The notes: a model not told the origin generated them from the letters alone. A stretch of DNA of 54,324 bases from Deltaproteobacteria bacterium (GCA_016210005.1 JACQVA010000048.1:1-54324); one strand, 5' to 3'; positions 1 to 9,262 are shown, counted from the stretch's first letter. Numbers and translations are program-made.

Positions 1-248
1 AACACCGGTCCCGATCCACCGCGCTGACCGGTGGCGGCGCAGCCGGTTCCCACCCCGCTGATCCGTCGCTCCGTCTCGGTGGCCCGGTCGCAACCGATCG
101 CCCCGGAAAAATCGAGCTATGCATGCTCACCGGAAGGACACCCTCGCTGTTGAGTTGCGTTGCTCGACCGTTGGGCGCTGGTGCGCTGAGGTGCAGACAC
201 ACCAGCGCCCGGTCGGACGCGGCGGAGGTATCGCCGCGTGGCGCGTCA
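1..248. other. gene-free left edge of the window
   Basis: No reading frame with coding character or family resemblance was found here. The short plus-strand frame covering 123-317 runs over the 3' end of the minus-strand surface-protein gene and has no recognisable motif. No convincing terminator hairpin with a T-run was seen downstream of the gene ending at 249. Confidence 0.5.
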
Positions 249-2756
249 CTACTGTTGGGGCGTGACAACGTCGTAGTGAGCAAGACGTGTAGGCCGTGCC
301 GCCGCCTCGGCCGCTAACTGTTCGACGACCTGTTCGATCTTGCTCAACCGGTCGCGCAAGGCGGCGTTCTCGCTCGTCAGCTCGGTGTTCTCCCGGCGCA
401 GCTCACTGAGCACAACCTGATGCGCGCGCAGACTGTTGATCTGCTCGGCCTGCATTTGCTGCACCCGCTGCTGTTTCTGCACCTCATTGAGCAGCATGGG
501 CACGAGCAAGTGGTAGCGCACCACATTCGGCCGCCCTTCGTTGTCGGTCACGATCAACTCGGGCATGACCTGCGCGACTTCTTCGGCGATGAGGCCGTAC
601 TCGGCGTGACCCTCGGGATCGATCTCAGGCTTGTAGCGGAAGGCCACCGGGTGCAACTGCATCAGCTTGCTGCTGGTATCGCCAAGGTCGCGGATGTCGG
701 TCTTGTAGCGGCGCGACGAGGTGCTGGTGCCGAGTTGGCCCGATCCGTTGACGTACACCGTGCTGCCACCGCTGCTGGTCGCGCCGCTGATGCCGGCAAT
801 GAATGTCGCTGACTGTCCGCTCCCGATTCGGATGATGTTTGAATCGCCCGCCGTGCCACCGTGGCCGATCATGATGTTGTTGTTGCCCGTGGTGAGGTTC
901 ACGCCGGCGCCGTTGCCAAGGGCGGCGTTGCTGCTACCGCTCGTCAAATTGTAAAGCGCGGCTTGCCCCACGGCGGCGTTGTTGATGCCGGTGTCATTCT
1001 TGTAAAGGGCCTGGCGCCCAACGGCGGCATTCCAGGAGCCCGTCGTGTTGGCGGCCAGCGCGGAATGGCCGACGGCGACGTTGTCGCCTCCGCTCCCGGA
1101 GGTTGACAACGCCTGGGCGCCGACGGCGGTATTGCGGTTGGCCGTACTTCCCATGAGCGCACTGTGGCCGACGGCGGTGTTTTCGCTGCCGGTAGTGTTC
1201 CAATACAGCGCATTTCGGCCGACCGCGGTGTTGGAACTTCCGGACACGTTCAAATAGAGCGCGGTGACGCCCAAGACCGCATTCTCGCTGCCACTGGTGT
1301 TGCTGACCATCGCGCTGCTCCCGACTGCGCAGTTCGAAGCCCCGTTCATGTTGTACACGAGCGCGCCTGATCCGACGGCCGTGTTGTTCGATCCGGTGGA
1401 GTTGTTGGCGAGGGTACGGAAGCCAAATGCAGAGTTGCTCCCCGCGGCCGTGGTGTTGGTCAATGCGCCTGCACCAACGGCCGTGTTCTGATCGCCCGTG
1501 TTGAGAAGTTTGAGCGCCTCAGCGCCCACCGCGGTGTTGCCGCCGGCGGAGGTGTTGTTCGCCAGGGCTGAGGAGCCAACGGCCGTGTTGGAATCACCGG
1601 TATTATCCTCCAATGCACTGTCGCCGACTGCCACGTTCTGAGACCCGATGACATTATCGTTCAGCGCCAAGACCCCGACCGCGGTGTTGTTGCTGCCGGT
1701 GGTATTGTTCTGGAGCGCAGCCGAGCCAAGAGCGGAATTGTAGGTGCCCGTATCGTTCATTTGGAGGGCGGCCGCGCCGACGGCCGTATTGTCCGACGCG
1801 GTGGTGTTGCTGTTGAGCGCGTTCATGCCCACGGCGGTGTTGGTGCCACCCGTGCTGTTGTTGGTGAGTGCCCCGAAACCCACGGCGGTGTTGGCGTTCC
1901 CGGTCAGATTGCCGAACAGCGCATTCACGCCAAATGCGGAGTTGTTACTGCCGGTAGTATTCGTGTTCATGGCGGACAGACCTACTGCAGTGTTGGCGCC
2001 GCCCGTCGTGTTCGAAGAGAGTGCGTAGGCGCCGACCTGCGTGTTGCTGCCGCCGGTGTTCGTCCCGAAATTGATGTCCACGTTGCGCAACCCGCCATCC
2101 GCCACGTCAGCGCCAGTGATGGTACCGTCGACAATGTTCGACGACGTGACCTGCCCGCCGATCAGGGTCACTTCGAGTTGCGGTATTTGGCTCGTGCTGA
2201 TGTTCTCCTTGGAGTCGAGCTTGATGTTTAAGCCCACCCCAGCCGTCGGTACCAGCGCCAAGCCATTGTTGGTCAGCGACCCGTTGAGCCACGCCTTCAC
2301 CGCGTTGGTGACGTCGACGGTGATGAAGTCTTTCTTCTCTGCCGGCGTCACGGGTACGGCGGACTGCTCGGTGGTGCCCAGCGTCGGGGCCACGGCGTAG
2401 GTGACCGTCGATTCCGTCCATGCCGAGGTGAGCCGCACGACATCGAACGCGCCGGCGAGCAAGCCGGTCACGGTGTTGGGATACAGCGTCAGCATCGCCT
2501 TGGCGACGTCGTTGCCACCGGTCCCGCTGGGCAACACCGACAGATCGAATTGCACGTAGACGTTCTTGGTGGTGAGGCTGATTGGTGGCCCGGCCAGTTC
2601 GAGGCTGGTGGCAATGCCTTTGTTGCTGGTCGGGAGCGACGACACGGTGTGCGTGTCGCCGACGAGTGGCAGCAGGGTGGCCGCAGCGGGTTGCGCGAGC
2701 GAGCACAGTGCTGCGATCAAACATCCTAGGATCAGTGGGCGCGCTTGACGGGTCAT
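249..2756 (-). CDS. Modular surface protein: DNRLRE domain, YadA-type head repeats, S74 intramolecular chaperone
   Basis: The 835-residue product begins with a signal peptide (about 1-26, ending QPAAA). Residues about 30-200 resemble the DNRLRE family (YVQFDLSVLP; ITVDVTNAVKAWLNG), which is found in secreted adhesive proteins. From about residue 236 there are 23 near-perfect 17-residue repeats of the form xxNTAVGxxALxxNTTG plus a partial one, typical of trimeric YadA/Hep_Hag heads. From about 682 a peptidase S74 (endosialidase chaperone) domain follows; the motif SSRRYK keeps the Ser/Lys pair used for self-cleavage after trimer folding. The end is a Leu/Glu-rich coiled coil (about 755-822). 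I chose the ATG at 2756 because AAGGAGGGG lies just upstream and the signal peptide follows directly; an in-frame extension upstream to 2876 is unlikely. The gene stands alone downstream of a putative regulator. The ligand is unknown. Confidence 0.85.
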   Translation of the reverse strand: MTRQARPLILGCLIAALCSLAQPAAATLLPLVGDTHTVSSLPTSNKGIATSLELAGPPISLTTKNVYVQFDLSVLPSGTGGNDVAKAMLTLYPNTVTGLLAGAFDVVRLTSAWTESTVTYAVAPTLGTTEQSAVPVTPAEKKDFITVDVTNAVKAWLNGSLTNNGLALVPTAGVGLNIKLDSKENISTSQIPQLEVTLIGGQVTSSNIVDGTITGADVADGGLRNVDINFGTNTGGSNTQVGAYALSSNTTGGANTAVGLSAMNTNTTGSNNSAFGVNALFGNLTGNANTAVGFGALTNNSTGGTNTAVGMNALNSNTTASDNTAVGAAALQMNDTGTYNSALGSAALQNNTTGSNNTAVGVLALNDNVIGSQNVAVGDSALEDNTGDSNTAVGSSALANNTSAGGNTAVGAEALKLLNTGDQNTAVGAGALTNTTAAGSNSAFGFRTLANNSTGSNNTAVGSGALVYNMNGASNCAVGSSAMVSNTSGSENAVLGVTALYLNVSGSSNTAVGRNALYWNTTGSENTAVGHSALMGSTANRNTAVGAQALSTSGSGGDNVAVGHSALAANTTGSWNAAVGRQALYKNDTGINNAAVGQAALYNLTSGSSNAALGNGAGVNLTTGNNNIMIGHGGTAGDSNIIRIGSGQSATFIAGISGATSSGGSTVYVNGSGQLGTSTSSRRYKTDIRDLGDTSSKLMQLHPVAFRYKPEIDPEGHAEYGLIAEEVAQVMPELIVTDNEGRPNVVRYHLLVPMLLNEVQKQQRVQQMQAEQINSLRAHQVVLSELRRENTELTSENAALRDRLSKIEQVVEQLAAEAAARPTRLAHYDVVTPQQ

Positions 2757-2863
2757 CGATATCCCCTCCTTCGTGTGAGTTTCGAATGTATAGTGGTCTT
2801 CAAATCGTGCCGATGGGCCATCTCGCACTCGGGGCGGCCCTCGCTGGCTGCGCCACCATGTGA

Positions 2864-3229
2864 CTATTCGCTCCATGTGATCGGTCCTTCCGGGCCCGGC
2901 AGGTACGCGCAGCGGTAGCCGGTCTTGATGCGGGTGGAGAGATGAAAGCCGAGCTGTGCGTCGTGCGTGCTGATTTTCTGCAACGCTGCCTTGAGGCGCT
3001 TGGTGACGGCCGTGCGCGCTTGTTCGCGACTGCTCTCATCCAACGGCTTGGGGCCCCCGGCCCAAGACGAGAGATCGAGGACCGAGTAGTACTCGCCCGG
3101 ATGGTGCAGGAGGTGCGCGAGATACTGCAGCCCCTTGCGGTCGCGGAGCCGCAACACGTTGCCTTGATAGGCGATCGTCCAATACTCGCCCTCGCGGCGG
3201 AAGGTGAACAAGTCCTGGCTGTCGGTCAT
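2864..3229 (-). CDS. Stand-alone homologue of the C-terminal domain of the neighbouring AAA ATPase
   Basis: This 121-residue protein has no signal peptide. It aligns almost end to end with the last ~190 residues of the 1149-residue ATPase next door. Shared blocks are FRREGEYWT, LRLRDRKGL-YLAHLL-HPG, AVTKRLK, IKTG and YLPGP followed by a Trp. The ATPase copy carries an extra ~75-residue Glu/Arg-rich insert that is absent here. Domains of this kind occur at the C-terminus of large AAA/TPR signalling ATPases; I know of no experimentally assigned function. The arrangement suggests a small regulatory or DNA-binding output protein, but that is inference. The ATG at 3229 begins where the homology begins; the reading frame continues upstream to 3370 through low-complexity Arg-rich sequence that overlaps a palindrome. 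Confidence 0.7.
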   Translation of the reverse strand: MTDSQDLFTFRREGEYWTIAYQGNVLRLRDRKGLQYLAHLLHHPGEYYSVLDLSSWAGGPKPLDESSREQARTAVTKRLKAALQKISTHDAQLGFHLSTRIKTGYRCAYLPGPEGPITWSE

Positions 3230-3347
3230 GCGATGTCGTTCCCGCAGGTTCCTCCCGGCTACGGCGGCAGCCGCTGCAAATAGGGGCGCGACGACCGGCG
3301 GCACATCGTGACGATCGGCGTCACGACGGTGCGCCCTTTTACGTTGA

Positions 3348-3393
3348 GGGGGCGTGACATCCGGCGTCACGATGTGACGCCGGCCACGCCCCC
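3348..3393. repeat. Long GC-rich palindrome upstream of the stand-alone domain gene
   Basis: The left arm at 3348-3370 (GGGGGCGTG ... CCGGCGTCAC) and the right arm at 3374-3393 (GTGACGCCGG ... CACGCCCCC) pair over almost their whole length around a 3-nt centre (GAT). A related half-site, GGCGTCACGACG, lies just before it near 3317. There is no T-run on either side, so a transcription-factor operator or an mRNA hairpin is more likely than a simple terminator. It lies about 120 bp upstream of the ATG at 3229. Confidence 0.6.
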
Positions 3394-3470
3394 ATCGATT
3401 TGGAATGATCTTCCGATCGTTCCGGGGCGAAAGGGCGCGAGAGGCTTTGCCGAAAGACTCGATGGGCAGC

Positions 3471-3546
3471 CGTCATACCGGCGCAAGCCGGTATCCAGTT
3501 GGGATGGTGGGCCTCCAACCTGGATTCCGGCTTTCGCCGGAATGAC
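3471..3546. repeat. REP/BIME-like doublet, copy 1
   Basis: Two inverted copies of a short palindromic element (CGTCATACCGGCGCAAGCC and its mirror ending CGCCGGAATGAC) flank about 20 bp of unrelated sequence. Each arm also folds on itself. This is the widespread 'CGTCATTCC...GGAATCCA' class of extragenic palindrome. Related copies lie at 34899-34975 (doublet) and 45342-45369 (single arm). Out-of-frame translations such as PAKAGIQ arise from it and are not real proteins. Confidence 0.8.
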
Positions 3547-3601
3547 AAATTGGAATGTCGAGCGGCTTGGGAAGCCGGCGGAAAGAGACGACGCTACGGC
3601 T

Positions 3602-6600
3602 TCACAGGACCCACTGCATCGGGCGGGTCGGCCCCGGAACGTAGGAGCAGAACAATCCTGTCTTGATCGTCTCGCGGAGGTAGCGGCCCAAATGCGGGTT
3701 GTGCTCGTCAATCCGATTGATGATTTCCTTGATCCGCTTGGTCACCGCGCTGCGGGCGCGTTCGGCGTGGCCGGCGGCGAGGCGGTTACGCCCGTTGAGC
3801 CCGACGGCGCCGGCGATCTCCTCGGTGAGGAACTCGATCTCCGCGCGCAACCGAGTGGCGCGGCCGGTGTCGGCGTGACCTTCGGCTTCATCGAGTTCTG
3901 CCCGCAAATCGGCGACGCGCTGCGCGTACTCCGCGCGGGCGCGCTGGTCCAACAGCGGCAAACCCTGATCCATCACGGAAGATGCGGGAGTCGTTGTCAC
4001 CGAAGTCTCGCCCAGCGTGACGAGGTCGAGCACATGAAACTCACGACCCGGATGACGGAGCAGGTGGGCGATGTAGCTCAGACCTTTGGCGTCGCGAAGA
4101 CGCAGCGGAGCGCCGTTGTCCGACACGGTCCAGTAGTCGCCTTCGCGGCGGAACACGGCCGTCGCACTGGCTTTGAGGTGGGCGGCGGCAACTTGTGCGG
4201 TGCCGGTTGTGTGGGCTGCGCCGGCCAATCGGAGCGCTTCGCTCTGCACAACGGAGGCGATCAACTCGGAGGCCTGCTGTTCCAGTGCGCCGGCGCCGAG
4301 TTCTCGCGCCGTAGCCAGCACCGCATCCAGCCGCGTGCGCGCCTGTGCCGCATCGTCTGGCTGCCGCCGCGCCAGCAGCATGCGTGCGTACGCGAGTTGG
4401 GTGCGCGCTGCGAACAGCGGCATCCCCATTCGGCGATACATGGCCAGCGCGTCGTCGAAATGTTGCACTGCCGTGTCCCAGCGCTGCATCGTGGCGGCCA
4501 GCAAACCGAGCGGATGCGAGGCCGAGCCGAAACAGATGAAGGTGTACGCGGTGACGATGTTCCGTCCCGCATAGGGGAGGAGCAGCTCGTACAACGTGGG
4601 GGCGCGCGCCGCATCGCCCAACGCCGCGCACACCTCGGCGAGCAATGCGACCGTGAGGCTGGCGGCTTTGGCCCCCCGCTTCATCGCGGCGAAGTCGTCG
4701 ATGGCGATCCGCTCGAACTCGCTGCGAGCCGCGACCTGACGACCCAACTCGCTCAGCACGTAGATGAAGATGGACCGAAACCCGACGGCGCGAACATGTC
4801 GATCGGCCGCGGCGCGGAATGCGGGTTCGACTTCTGCGAGGCGGCCCTGTTCGCGGCAGACTTGGAGCAGTTGGAGCCAGAGCATCTGGAAGGCCCCCTC
4901 GCGGTTGACCTGCTGCCCGATCGCAAACGCCTCGTGCGCCAGCTGTTCACATTCCGCCAGTCGTCCCGCCAGCATCGCGCGCACGGCCCGCAGGTGGGTC
5001 GCCTGACCGAGCCACACCGGTTGGCGGATGCGCGCGGCATCGCCCGCCTGTGCTTCGACCTCACGGCGAAACGCATCGCCCTCTCCCAACTCCAGCAAGT
5101 CGCGCACGCGCAGCTCGCGACACAACATGATGAGGTTGGTGTCGTGGGTGAGCGCGGCCGCGGCCATTGCTTCGGTGGACACGGCGGCGCGCTCTTCAAT
5201 GTTCGAGGAGCCTCCCAGCACCCAATGGCGGGCGAGCAACGCCTCGGCCAGCGCACCAGCATCTCCCAGCCTGCGCGCCAGGGCGACGGCCTCGACGGTG
5301 AGTTGCCCGGCGCGAATTCGACTGGCTCCACCGTCTGCGCTGAGTGCGGTGGCGAGTTGCGCCGCGGTTCTGGCGCGCAGCGCGCTCTCCTGATCTCCGA
5401 GCGCAGCGAAGGCTTCTTCCAGGAGCGCAAGCAGCTCCTCGTCTTTCGCGCCGATCGCAAACCCTTCGTGGCCGTCGGCAATCGCCGCACGGGCAAGGAA
5501 ATCCGGACGGCCCAATCGGCGCGCAATCGCGGCGAGGCGTTGATGGGTGTCGCGTGCCCGGTCGCGTTGGCCGGCGCGTTGCTGGGCATGGGCAAGGCAC
5601 AGCAGCACCTCGCAGCGCTCTTCGTCGGCGCCGGGCGTGGCGGCGTGGAGCACTCGATCCGCCAGTTCGTACAAGCGCACCGCCTCTTCATAGGCCAGGA
5701 GCGCCAGGGCACGATCCCCGGCGCGGCGCGCGTAGGCGACCGCCTTCGCACCGTCCGCATCGCCATCCGCCTCGGCGAAATGGTAGGCCAACTCGGCGAC
5801 TCGTTCGGCCGCATCCGGCAGCTGCTCGATCGCGTTCCCCACCGCGCGGTGCAAGTGCCGGCGCGATGTGTCCGGAATGGCTTCGTAGAGCGTCTCCCGA
5901 ATGAGCGCGTGCGCGAACCGATAGCGGCCGCTCGCGGTGCGAAGCACAATGCGGGCGGTCACCGCCTCCTGCACGACCGCGCACGTGGCGCCGGTAGCGC
6001 GCTCGACGACGTCGGTTAGGAAATCTCGCCCGATTACTGCGGCAATCTGAAGCGTATCGAGACAGGCTCGGGAGAGCGGCCGCAAACGGCGCTGAATGAA
6101 GGCGCGCACGTTTTCGGGCACGCCGATGGCCGTCACGTCGGCACCATCCGCCGCATCGAGCCCGCGCTCGCTCAGCAGCGCCCGCACGAACTCGCTGAGA
6201 AGAAACGGATTGCCTTCCGTGCGTTGATGCAGCGAGGCAACCAGCGCGTCGCTGGGCGGGCCGACAAAGACCCGCCGTACGTACTCCGACACTTCCGCGG
6301 CAGACAGCCCGGTCAGTTCGAGGTGCACACATCCCGACACCCGCGCCAATTCGAGCAGCGCGTCGGCCAGCGGCGTGCCCGGCGCGGCGCCGACGGGGCG
6401 ATATGTGGCGACGATCAGGACGGGAACGTCTTGCAGTTCGCGGGCAACAAAACACAACAATTGCAGCGACGACGCATCAGCGCCCTGGAGGTCGTCGAAC
6501 ACGAGCACCAGCGCGGTGCGTTCGGCTACGCCGCGGATCAAGCGCGCAACGGCGTCGAACAGCCGGAACCGATTGTCGGCCGATTCGGTTGGGCAGTGCG

Positions 6601-7051
6601 AATCCGCCTCGAAGATGCCGGGATCGAGGTGCGCCAGGAGCCCCGTGTCCGCCCCAAGCGCGCGGCGCACGAGCGCCTGGTCTCTGGCGCAGGCGCGAAT
6701 GACTTGCACCCAGGGCCAGAAGGCCGGCGCTCCTTCGCCCTCGTAACAACGGCCCCAGATGATGCGGGCGCCGGCGGCGCGCGCCGCCGCGGCAACCTCT
6801 TCCGCCGTGCGGGTCTTCCCCATCCCCGGTTCGCCGCGCAGCAACACCAAGCGGGCGCGCCCCGCAAAGGCTTCGCCGGCGACGGCCCGCATCCGCGCCA
6901 ACTCGCCCTCGCGTCCGACGAACACGTCGGCAGTCTGTCGCGCAGTCACGGGGGCACTCATGGTCGCCCTCTTTGCACTACCGCGCACCCCGTCGTCAAC
7001 AAGACGGGCCGCTTCATTACGGCTGCCATTTGCGGAGCTTCGAACTCTCAC
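3602..7051 (-). CDS. AAA-16/TPR signalling ATPase with conserved C-terminal domain
   Basis: The 1149-residue cytoplasmic protein has an AAA_16/MalT-like ATPase module at about 45-400. Walker A is GEPGMGKT (73-80), and Walker B is VLVFDDLQGAD near 185. A long helical, TPR-like region (about 420-930) rich in Ala/Leu follows, then a C-terminal domain (about 955-1149: FRREGDYWT, LRLRDAKGLSYIAHLL, AVTKRIKEI, YVPGP). The same C-terminal domain is encoded alone by the next gene downstream. Proteins of this STAND-like layout act as ligand- or protein-responsive regulators; the signal here is unknown. A GTG start at 7051 is preceded at 7-nt spacing by AGGAGG. A second possible start, the ATG at 6961, lies directly before the ATPase module. 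A long antisense frame across the gene is a codon-bias shadow. Confidence 0.8.
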   Translation of the reverse strand: MRVRSSANGSRNEAARLVDDGVRGSAKRATMSAPVTARQTADVFVGREGELARMRAVAGEAFAGRARLVLLRGEPGMGKTRTAEEVAAAARAAGARIIWGRCYEGEGAPAFWPWVQVIRACARDQALVRRALGADTGLLAHLDPGIFEADSHCPTESADNRFRLFDAVARLIRGVAERTALVLVFDDLQGADASSLQLLCFVARELQDVPVLIVATYRPVGAAPGTPLADALLELARVSGCVHLELTGLSAAEVSEYVRRVFVGPPSDALVASLHQRTEGNPFLLSEFVRALLSERGLDAADGADVTAIGVPENVRAFIQRRLRPLSRACLDTLQIAAVIGRDFLTDVVERATGATCAVVQEAVTARIVLRTASGRYRFAHALIRETLYEAIPDTSRRHLHRAVGNAIEQLPDAAERVAELAYHFAEADGDADGAKAVAYARRAGDRALALLAYEEAVRLYELADRVLHAATPGADEERCEVLLCLAHAQQRAGQRDRARDTHQRLAAIARRLGRPDFLARAAIADGHEGFAIGAKDEELLALLEEAFAALGDQESALRARTAAQLATALSADGGASRIRAGQLTVEAVALARRLGDAGALAEALLARHWVLGGSSNIEERAAVSTEAMAAAALTHDTNLIMLCRELRVRDLLELGEGDAFRREVEAQAGDAARIRQPVWLGQATHLRAVRAMLAGRLAECEQLAHEAFAIGQQVNREGAFQMLWLQLLQVCREQGRLAEVEPAFRAAADRHVRAVGFRSIFIYVLSELGRQVAARSEFERIAIDDFAAMKRGAKAASLTVALLAEVCAALGDAARAPTLYELLLPYAGRNIVTAYTFICFGSASHPLGLLAATMQRWDTAVQHFDDALAMYRRMGMPLFAARTQLAYARMLLARRQPDDAAQARTRLDAVLATARELGAGALEQQASELIASVVQSEALRLAGAAHTTGTAQVAAAHLKASATAVFRREGDYWTVSDNGAPLRLRDAKGLSYIAHLLRHPGREFHVLDLVTLGETSVTTTPASSVMDQGLPLLDQRARAEYAQRVADLRAELDEAEGHADTGRATRLRAEIEFLTEEIAGAVGLNGRNRLAAGHAERARSAVTKRIKEIINRIDEHNPHLGRYLRETIKTGLFCSYVPGPTRPMQWVL

Positions 7052-7477
7052 AATCGGCCCTCCTCATGGGCCCCCTCTTGAGAGCGAACCCAAATCAAAC
7101 TGCGAACTGCCGCAAGCGCGCCACGGCTCCACGCAGTTCGTTAGTGGGACATATACAGGCGAATGCGTTGCCTGTGAAGTTAGGGTTTTCCCTTAGTTTT
7201 CGGGTGGGGTAGGACGGCACCGGCGCGCTCGGCGTTGCCGCCGTGGGGTCGTCCCAGGGCTTGATCCGCTCGCCTCAACCCTCTCCCCGCCGGCGACGCG
7301 GTGAGCGGGGGTTGCGCTCCGCTATGCTACCTAGCGGTTCGGCCTGACGCAGATCCAAGCGAAACTCCAACCCCGTCACCGCCGCCACGCTCGGCATGGC
7401 GCGGCACTCTTGAAAGCGGGAGAGGTGGCGGCGCCCGGTTGGTGATCGGCGCGGGCGCTGTGGTATGCATCGATCCG
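7052..7477. other. Divergent intergenic region
   Basis: This region lies between the minus-strand ATPase and the plus-strand CoA-transferase and must hold both promoters. A 6-bp inverted repeat, ACAGGC-(9 nt)-GCCTGT at 7155-7175, is a possible operator. The stretch 7265-7450 is low-complexity, repeat-like sequence (for example CTCTCCCCGCCGG) that reads through in the CoA-transferase frame but has no protein-family character. I could not place sigma-70 hexamers with confidence. Confidence 0.45.
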
Positions 7478-9262
7478 ATGGGTTCGTGGCGCGACATCGT
7501 CGAGCAGCGGATTGCGCCGGTGCACGACAGCGGGCAGGACAAGCGCTTGCCGCTGGCCGAGGCGATTCGGCGGTTCGTGCGTCCCGGCATGAAGATCAAC
7601 CCGTGCAGCTTGCAATCGCGCCCGGTGGCGGCGCTCTATGAAGTGTGCCGGCAATTCGCCGGGACGCAGCCCGGATTCGAGTTCATCTCCTCGTCGTTGA
7701 GCGGCAACTACTTGCAGCTCGTGCATCTCGGGCTTCTCAAGCGAGCCGTGGTGTCGTTTGCGGGCGAAGGCTATCCGACGCCGGGGCCGAGCCCGATCAT
7801 CGCGCGTGCGCTAGCGCGCAAGGAGTTGGAGATAGAGAACTGGACGATGCTGACGATCTCCCAGCGGCTGCTGGCGGGTGCGATGGGCGTACCGTTTCTC
7901 ACCACGCGCTCGATCGCCGGCAGCTCGATGGCCGAGGACCTCGACGCGCGCGGCCTCTTTGCCGAGGTTCCCGATCCGTTTGCGCCGGGCCAACGACAAG
8001 GAGTGATTCGCGCGTACTGCCCGGACATCAGCTTCGTCCACGCCTGGGCCGCCGATGCCGCGGGCAACGCCGTCTGCTTTCCCCCATATCAGGAGAACGT
8101 GTACGGCGCGCTGGCGGCGCGCGACGGCGTGATCGTCACCGCGCACCAGATCGTGCCCACCAGCTTCGTGCGCCGCTACGCGCAACTCGTCCGCATTCCC
8201 GCCGAGCGCGTCGTGGCGGTCAGCGAGGTGCCCTTCGGCTCGCATCCGTACGGGAACTATTGCCGCGACGTGCCCGAGTTCACGCCGTACGCCAACGACT
8301 ACGACTTCATGGGCGCGCACCGCCGTGGGCAAGATGACGAGGCCGCGTATAGCGAATGGGTCCGCGAGTGGATCCTCGAGGTGAAGGACCAGCAGCGCTA
8401 CCTGCAGAAGCTCGGCGACGAGCGGATTCGAAAACTGTTCGAGCTGGCCAAGCCGGAGTCGTGGCGACAGGAGCTCGAGCCTCACGCGGCGGCGTTCGAG
8501 GCGCCGCGTCCCGCCGGTCCGATCGAGGAGATGGTGCTTCAGGGCGCGCGCGTGATCGCCGAGCGGATTGCGGCCAAGCGTTACCGGACCGTGCTGTCCG
8601 GCGTCGGCCAGGCGGCGCTGATGGCGTGGCTCGCGGCGCATCGCGTCCGCCAGGCCGGCGGGGAATTCGCGATGGTCGCCGAGGTAGGCATGTACGGCCA
8701 CGATCCGCGCCCGGCTGATCCCTTCCTGCTCAATTACTGGAACCTGCCGACGACGACGATGCTCACGGACGTCTTCGAGGCGCTCGGGTTGCACGGCTGC
8801 GGCGGCACGAATCAGTGTCTCGCCACCGTCGGGGCGGCGCAGATCGACCAGCACGGCAACATCAACTCGACGTTCGCCGACAACGGCCAGTTCATCGTCG
8901 GGTCGGGTGGTGCCAACGACATCGTGACTGCGGCGCAAGAAACGATCGTGGTGGCAGCTCAGCGGCGGCAGACCTTCGTCAAATCGGTCGCCTACGTTAC
9001 CAGCCCAGGCGCCCGGGTCGGCTGCGTGGTCTCGACCATGGGTCGCTTCGAGAAGCGCGGCGGCGAGAAGCTGCTGCTGACGGGCTATTTCCACCGCGCC
9101 GGATCGAGCCGTGAGCAACGCATACGCGAAATTCAGCAGCACTGCGGCTGGGAGTTGCAAGTCGCCGGCGACCTGGTCGAACTCGCTCCGCCCACCGCGG
9201 ACGAGCTCGCCCTGCTGCGCGTATTCGACCCCGAGCGATTCTTTCTGGGCAAGGCCGGATAG
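7478..9262 (+). CDS. Single-chain family I CoA-transferase (GctA and GctB-like halves fused)
   Basis: About 594 residues. The N-terminal half (to about residue 290) resembles the glutaconate CoA-transferase A/IpdA subunit (DIVEQRIAPVHDS; VPFLTTRSIAGSS; VHAWAADAAGNA). The C-terminal half resembles the B subunit, with AEVGMYG as the candidate active-site Glu loop and GSGGANDIVTAA in the CoA-binding half. Enzymes of this family move CoA between acids during acid or ring-fragment breakdown; related IpdAB proteins instead hydrolyse steroid ring CoA esters. The substrate cannot be read from the sequence. The ATG at 7478 starts the homologous part; the frame opens further upstream to 7301 in repeat-like sequence, and no clear ribosome site decides between starts. 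It is followed by a DUF7064/7065-like gene and a hydrolase, probably one catabolic group. Confidence 0.8.
   Translation: MGSWRDIVEQRIAPVHDSGQDKRLPLAEAIRRFVRPGMKINPCSLQSRPVAALYEVCRQFAGTQPGFEFISSSLSGNYLQLVHLGLLKRAVVSFAGEGYPTPGPSPIIARALARKELEIENWTMLTISQRLLAGAMGVPFLTTRSIAGSSMAEDLDARGLFAEVPDPFAPGQRQGVIRAYCPDISFVHAWAADAAGNAVCFPPYQENVYGALAARDGVIVTAHQIVPTSFVRRYAQLVRIPAERVVAVSEVPFGSHPYGNYCRDVPEFTPYANDYDFMGAHRRGQDDEAAYSEWVREWILEVKDQQRYLQKLGDERIRKLFELAKPESWRQELEPHAAAFEAPRPAGPIEEMVLQGARVIAERIAAKRYRTVLSGVGQAALMAWLAAHRVRQAGGEFAMVAEVGMYGHDPRPADPFLLNYWNLPTTTMLTDVFEALGLHGCGGTNQCLATVGAAQIDQHGNINSTFADNGQFIVGSGGANDIVTAAQETIVVAAQRRQTFVKSVAYVTSPGARVGCVVSTMGRFEKRGGEKLLLTGYFHRAGSSREQRIREIQQHCGWELQVAGDLVELAPPTADELALLRVFDPERFFLGKAG

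Larger units (their letters stand above)
3230..3601. other. 372-bp gene-free spacer with palindrome and REP-like element
   Basis: This spacer separates the two paralogous-domain genes, which run in the same direction. It holds a long imperfect palindrome (3348-3393) and a REP-like inverted-repeat doublet (3471-3546), each listed separately. The long plus-strand frame crossing it is an antisense shadow of the ATPase gene. Confidence 0.7.

Noticed and set aside
123-317. 64-residue plus-strand open frame at the left edge
   Set aside because: It has no motif and overlaps the end of the surface-protein gene.
900-2060. Regularly spaced 51-bp repeats suggesting a CRISPR or satellite array
   Set aside because: The repeats are in-frame codons of the YadA-type head (17 residues) without unique spacers.
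3308-6019. 903-residue plus-strand open frame
   Set aside because: It lies antisense to the ATPase gene, crosses the REP element and has no family motifs; it is a GC-rich shadow frame.
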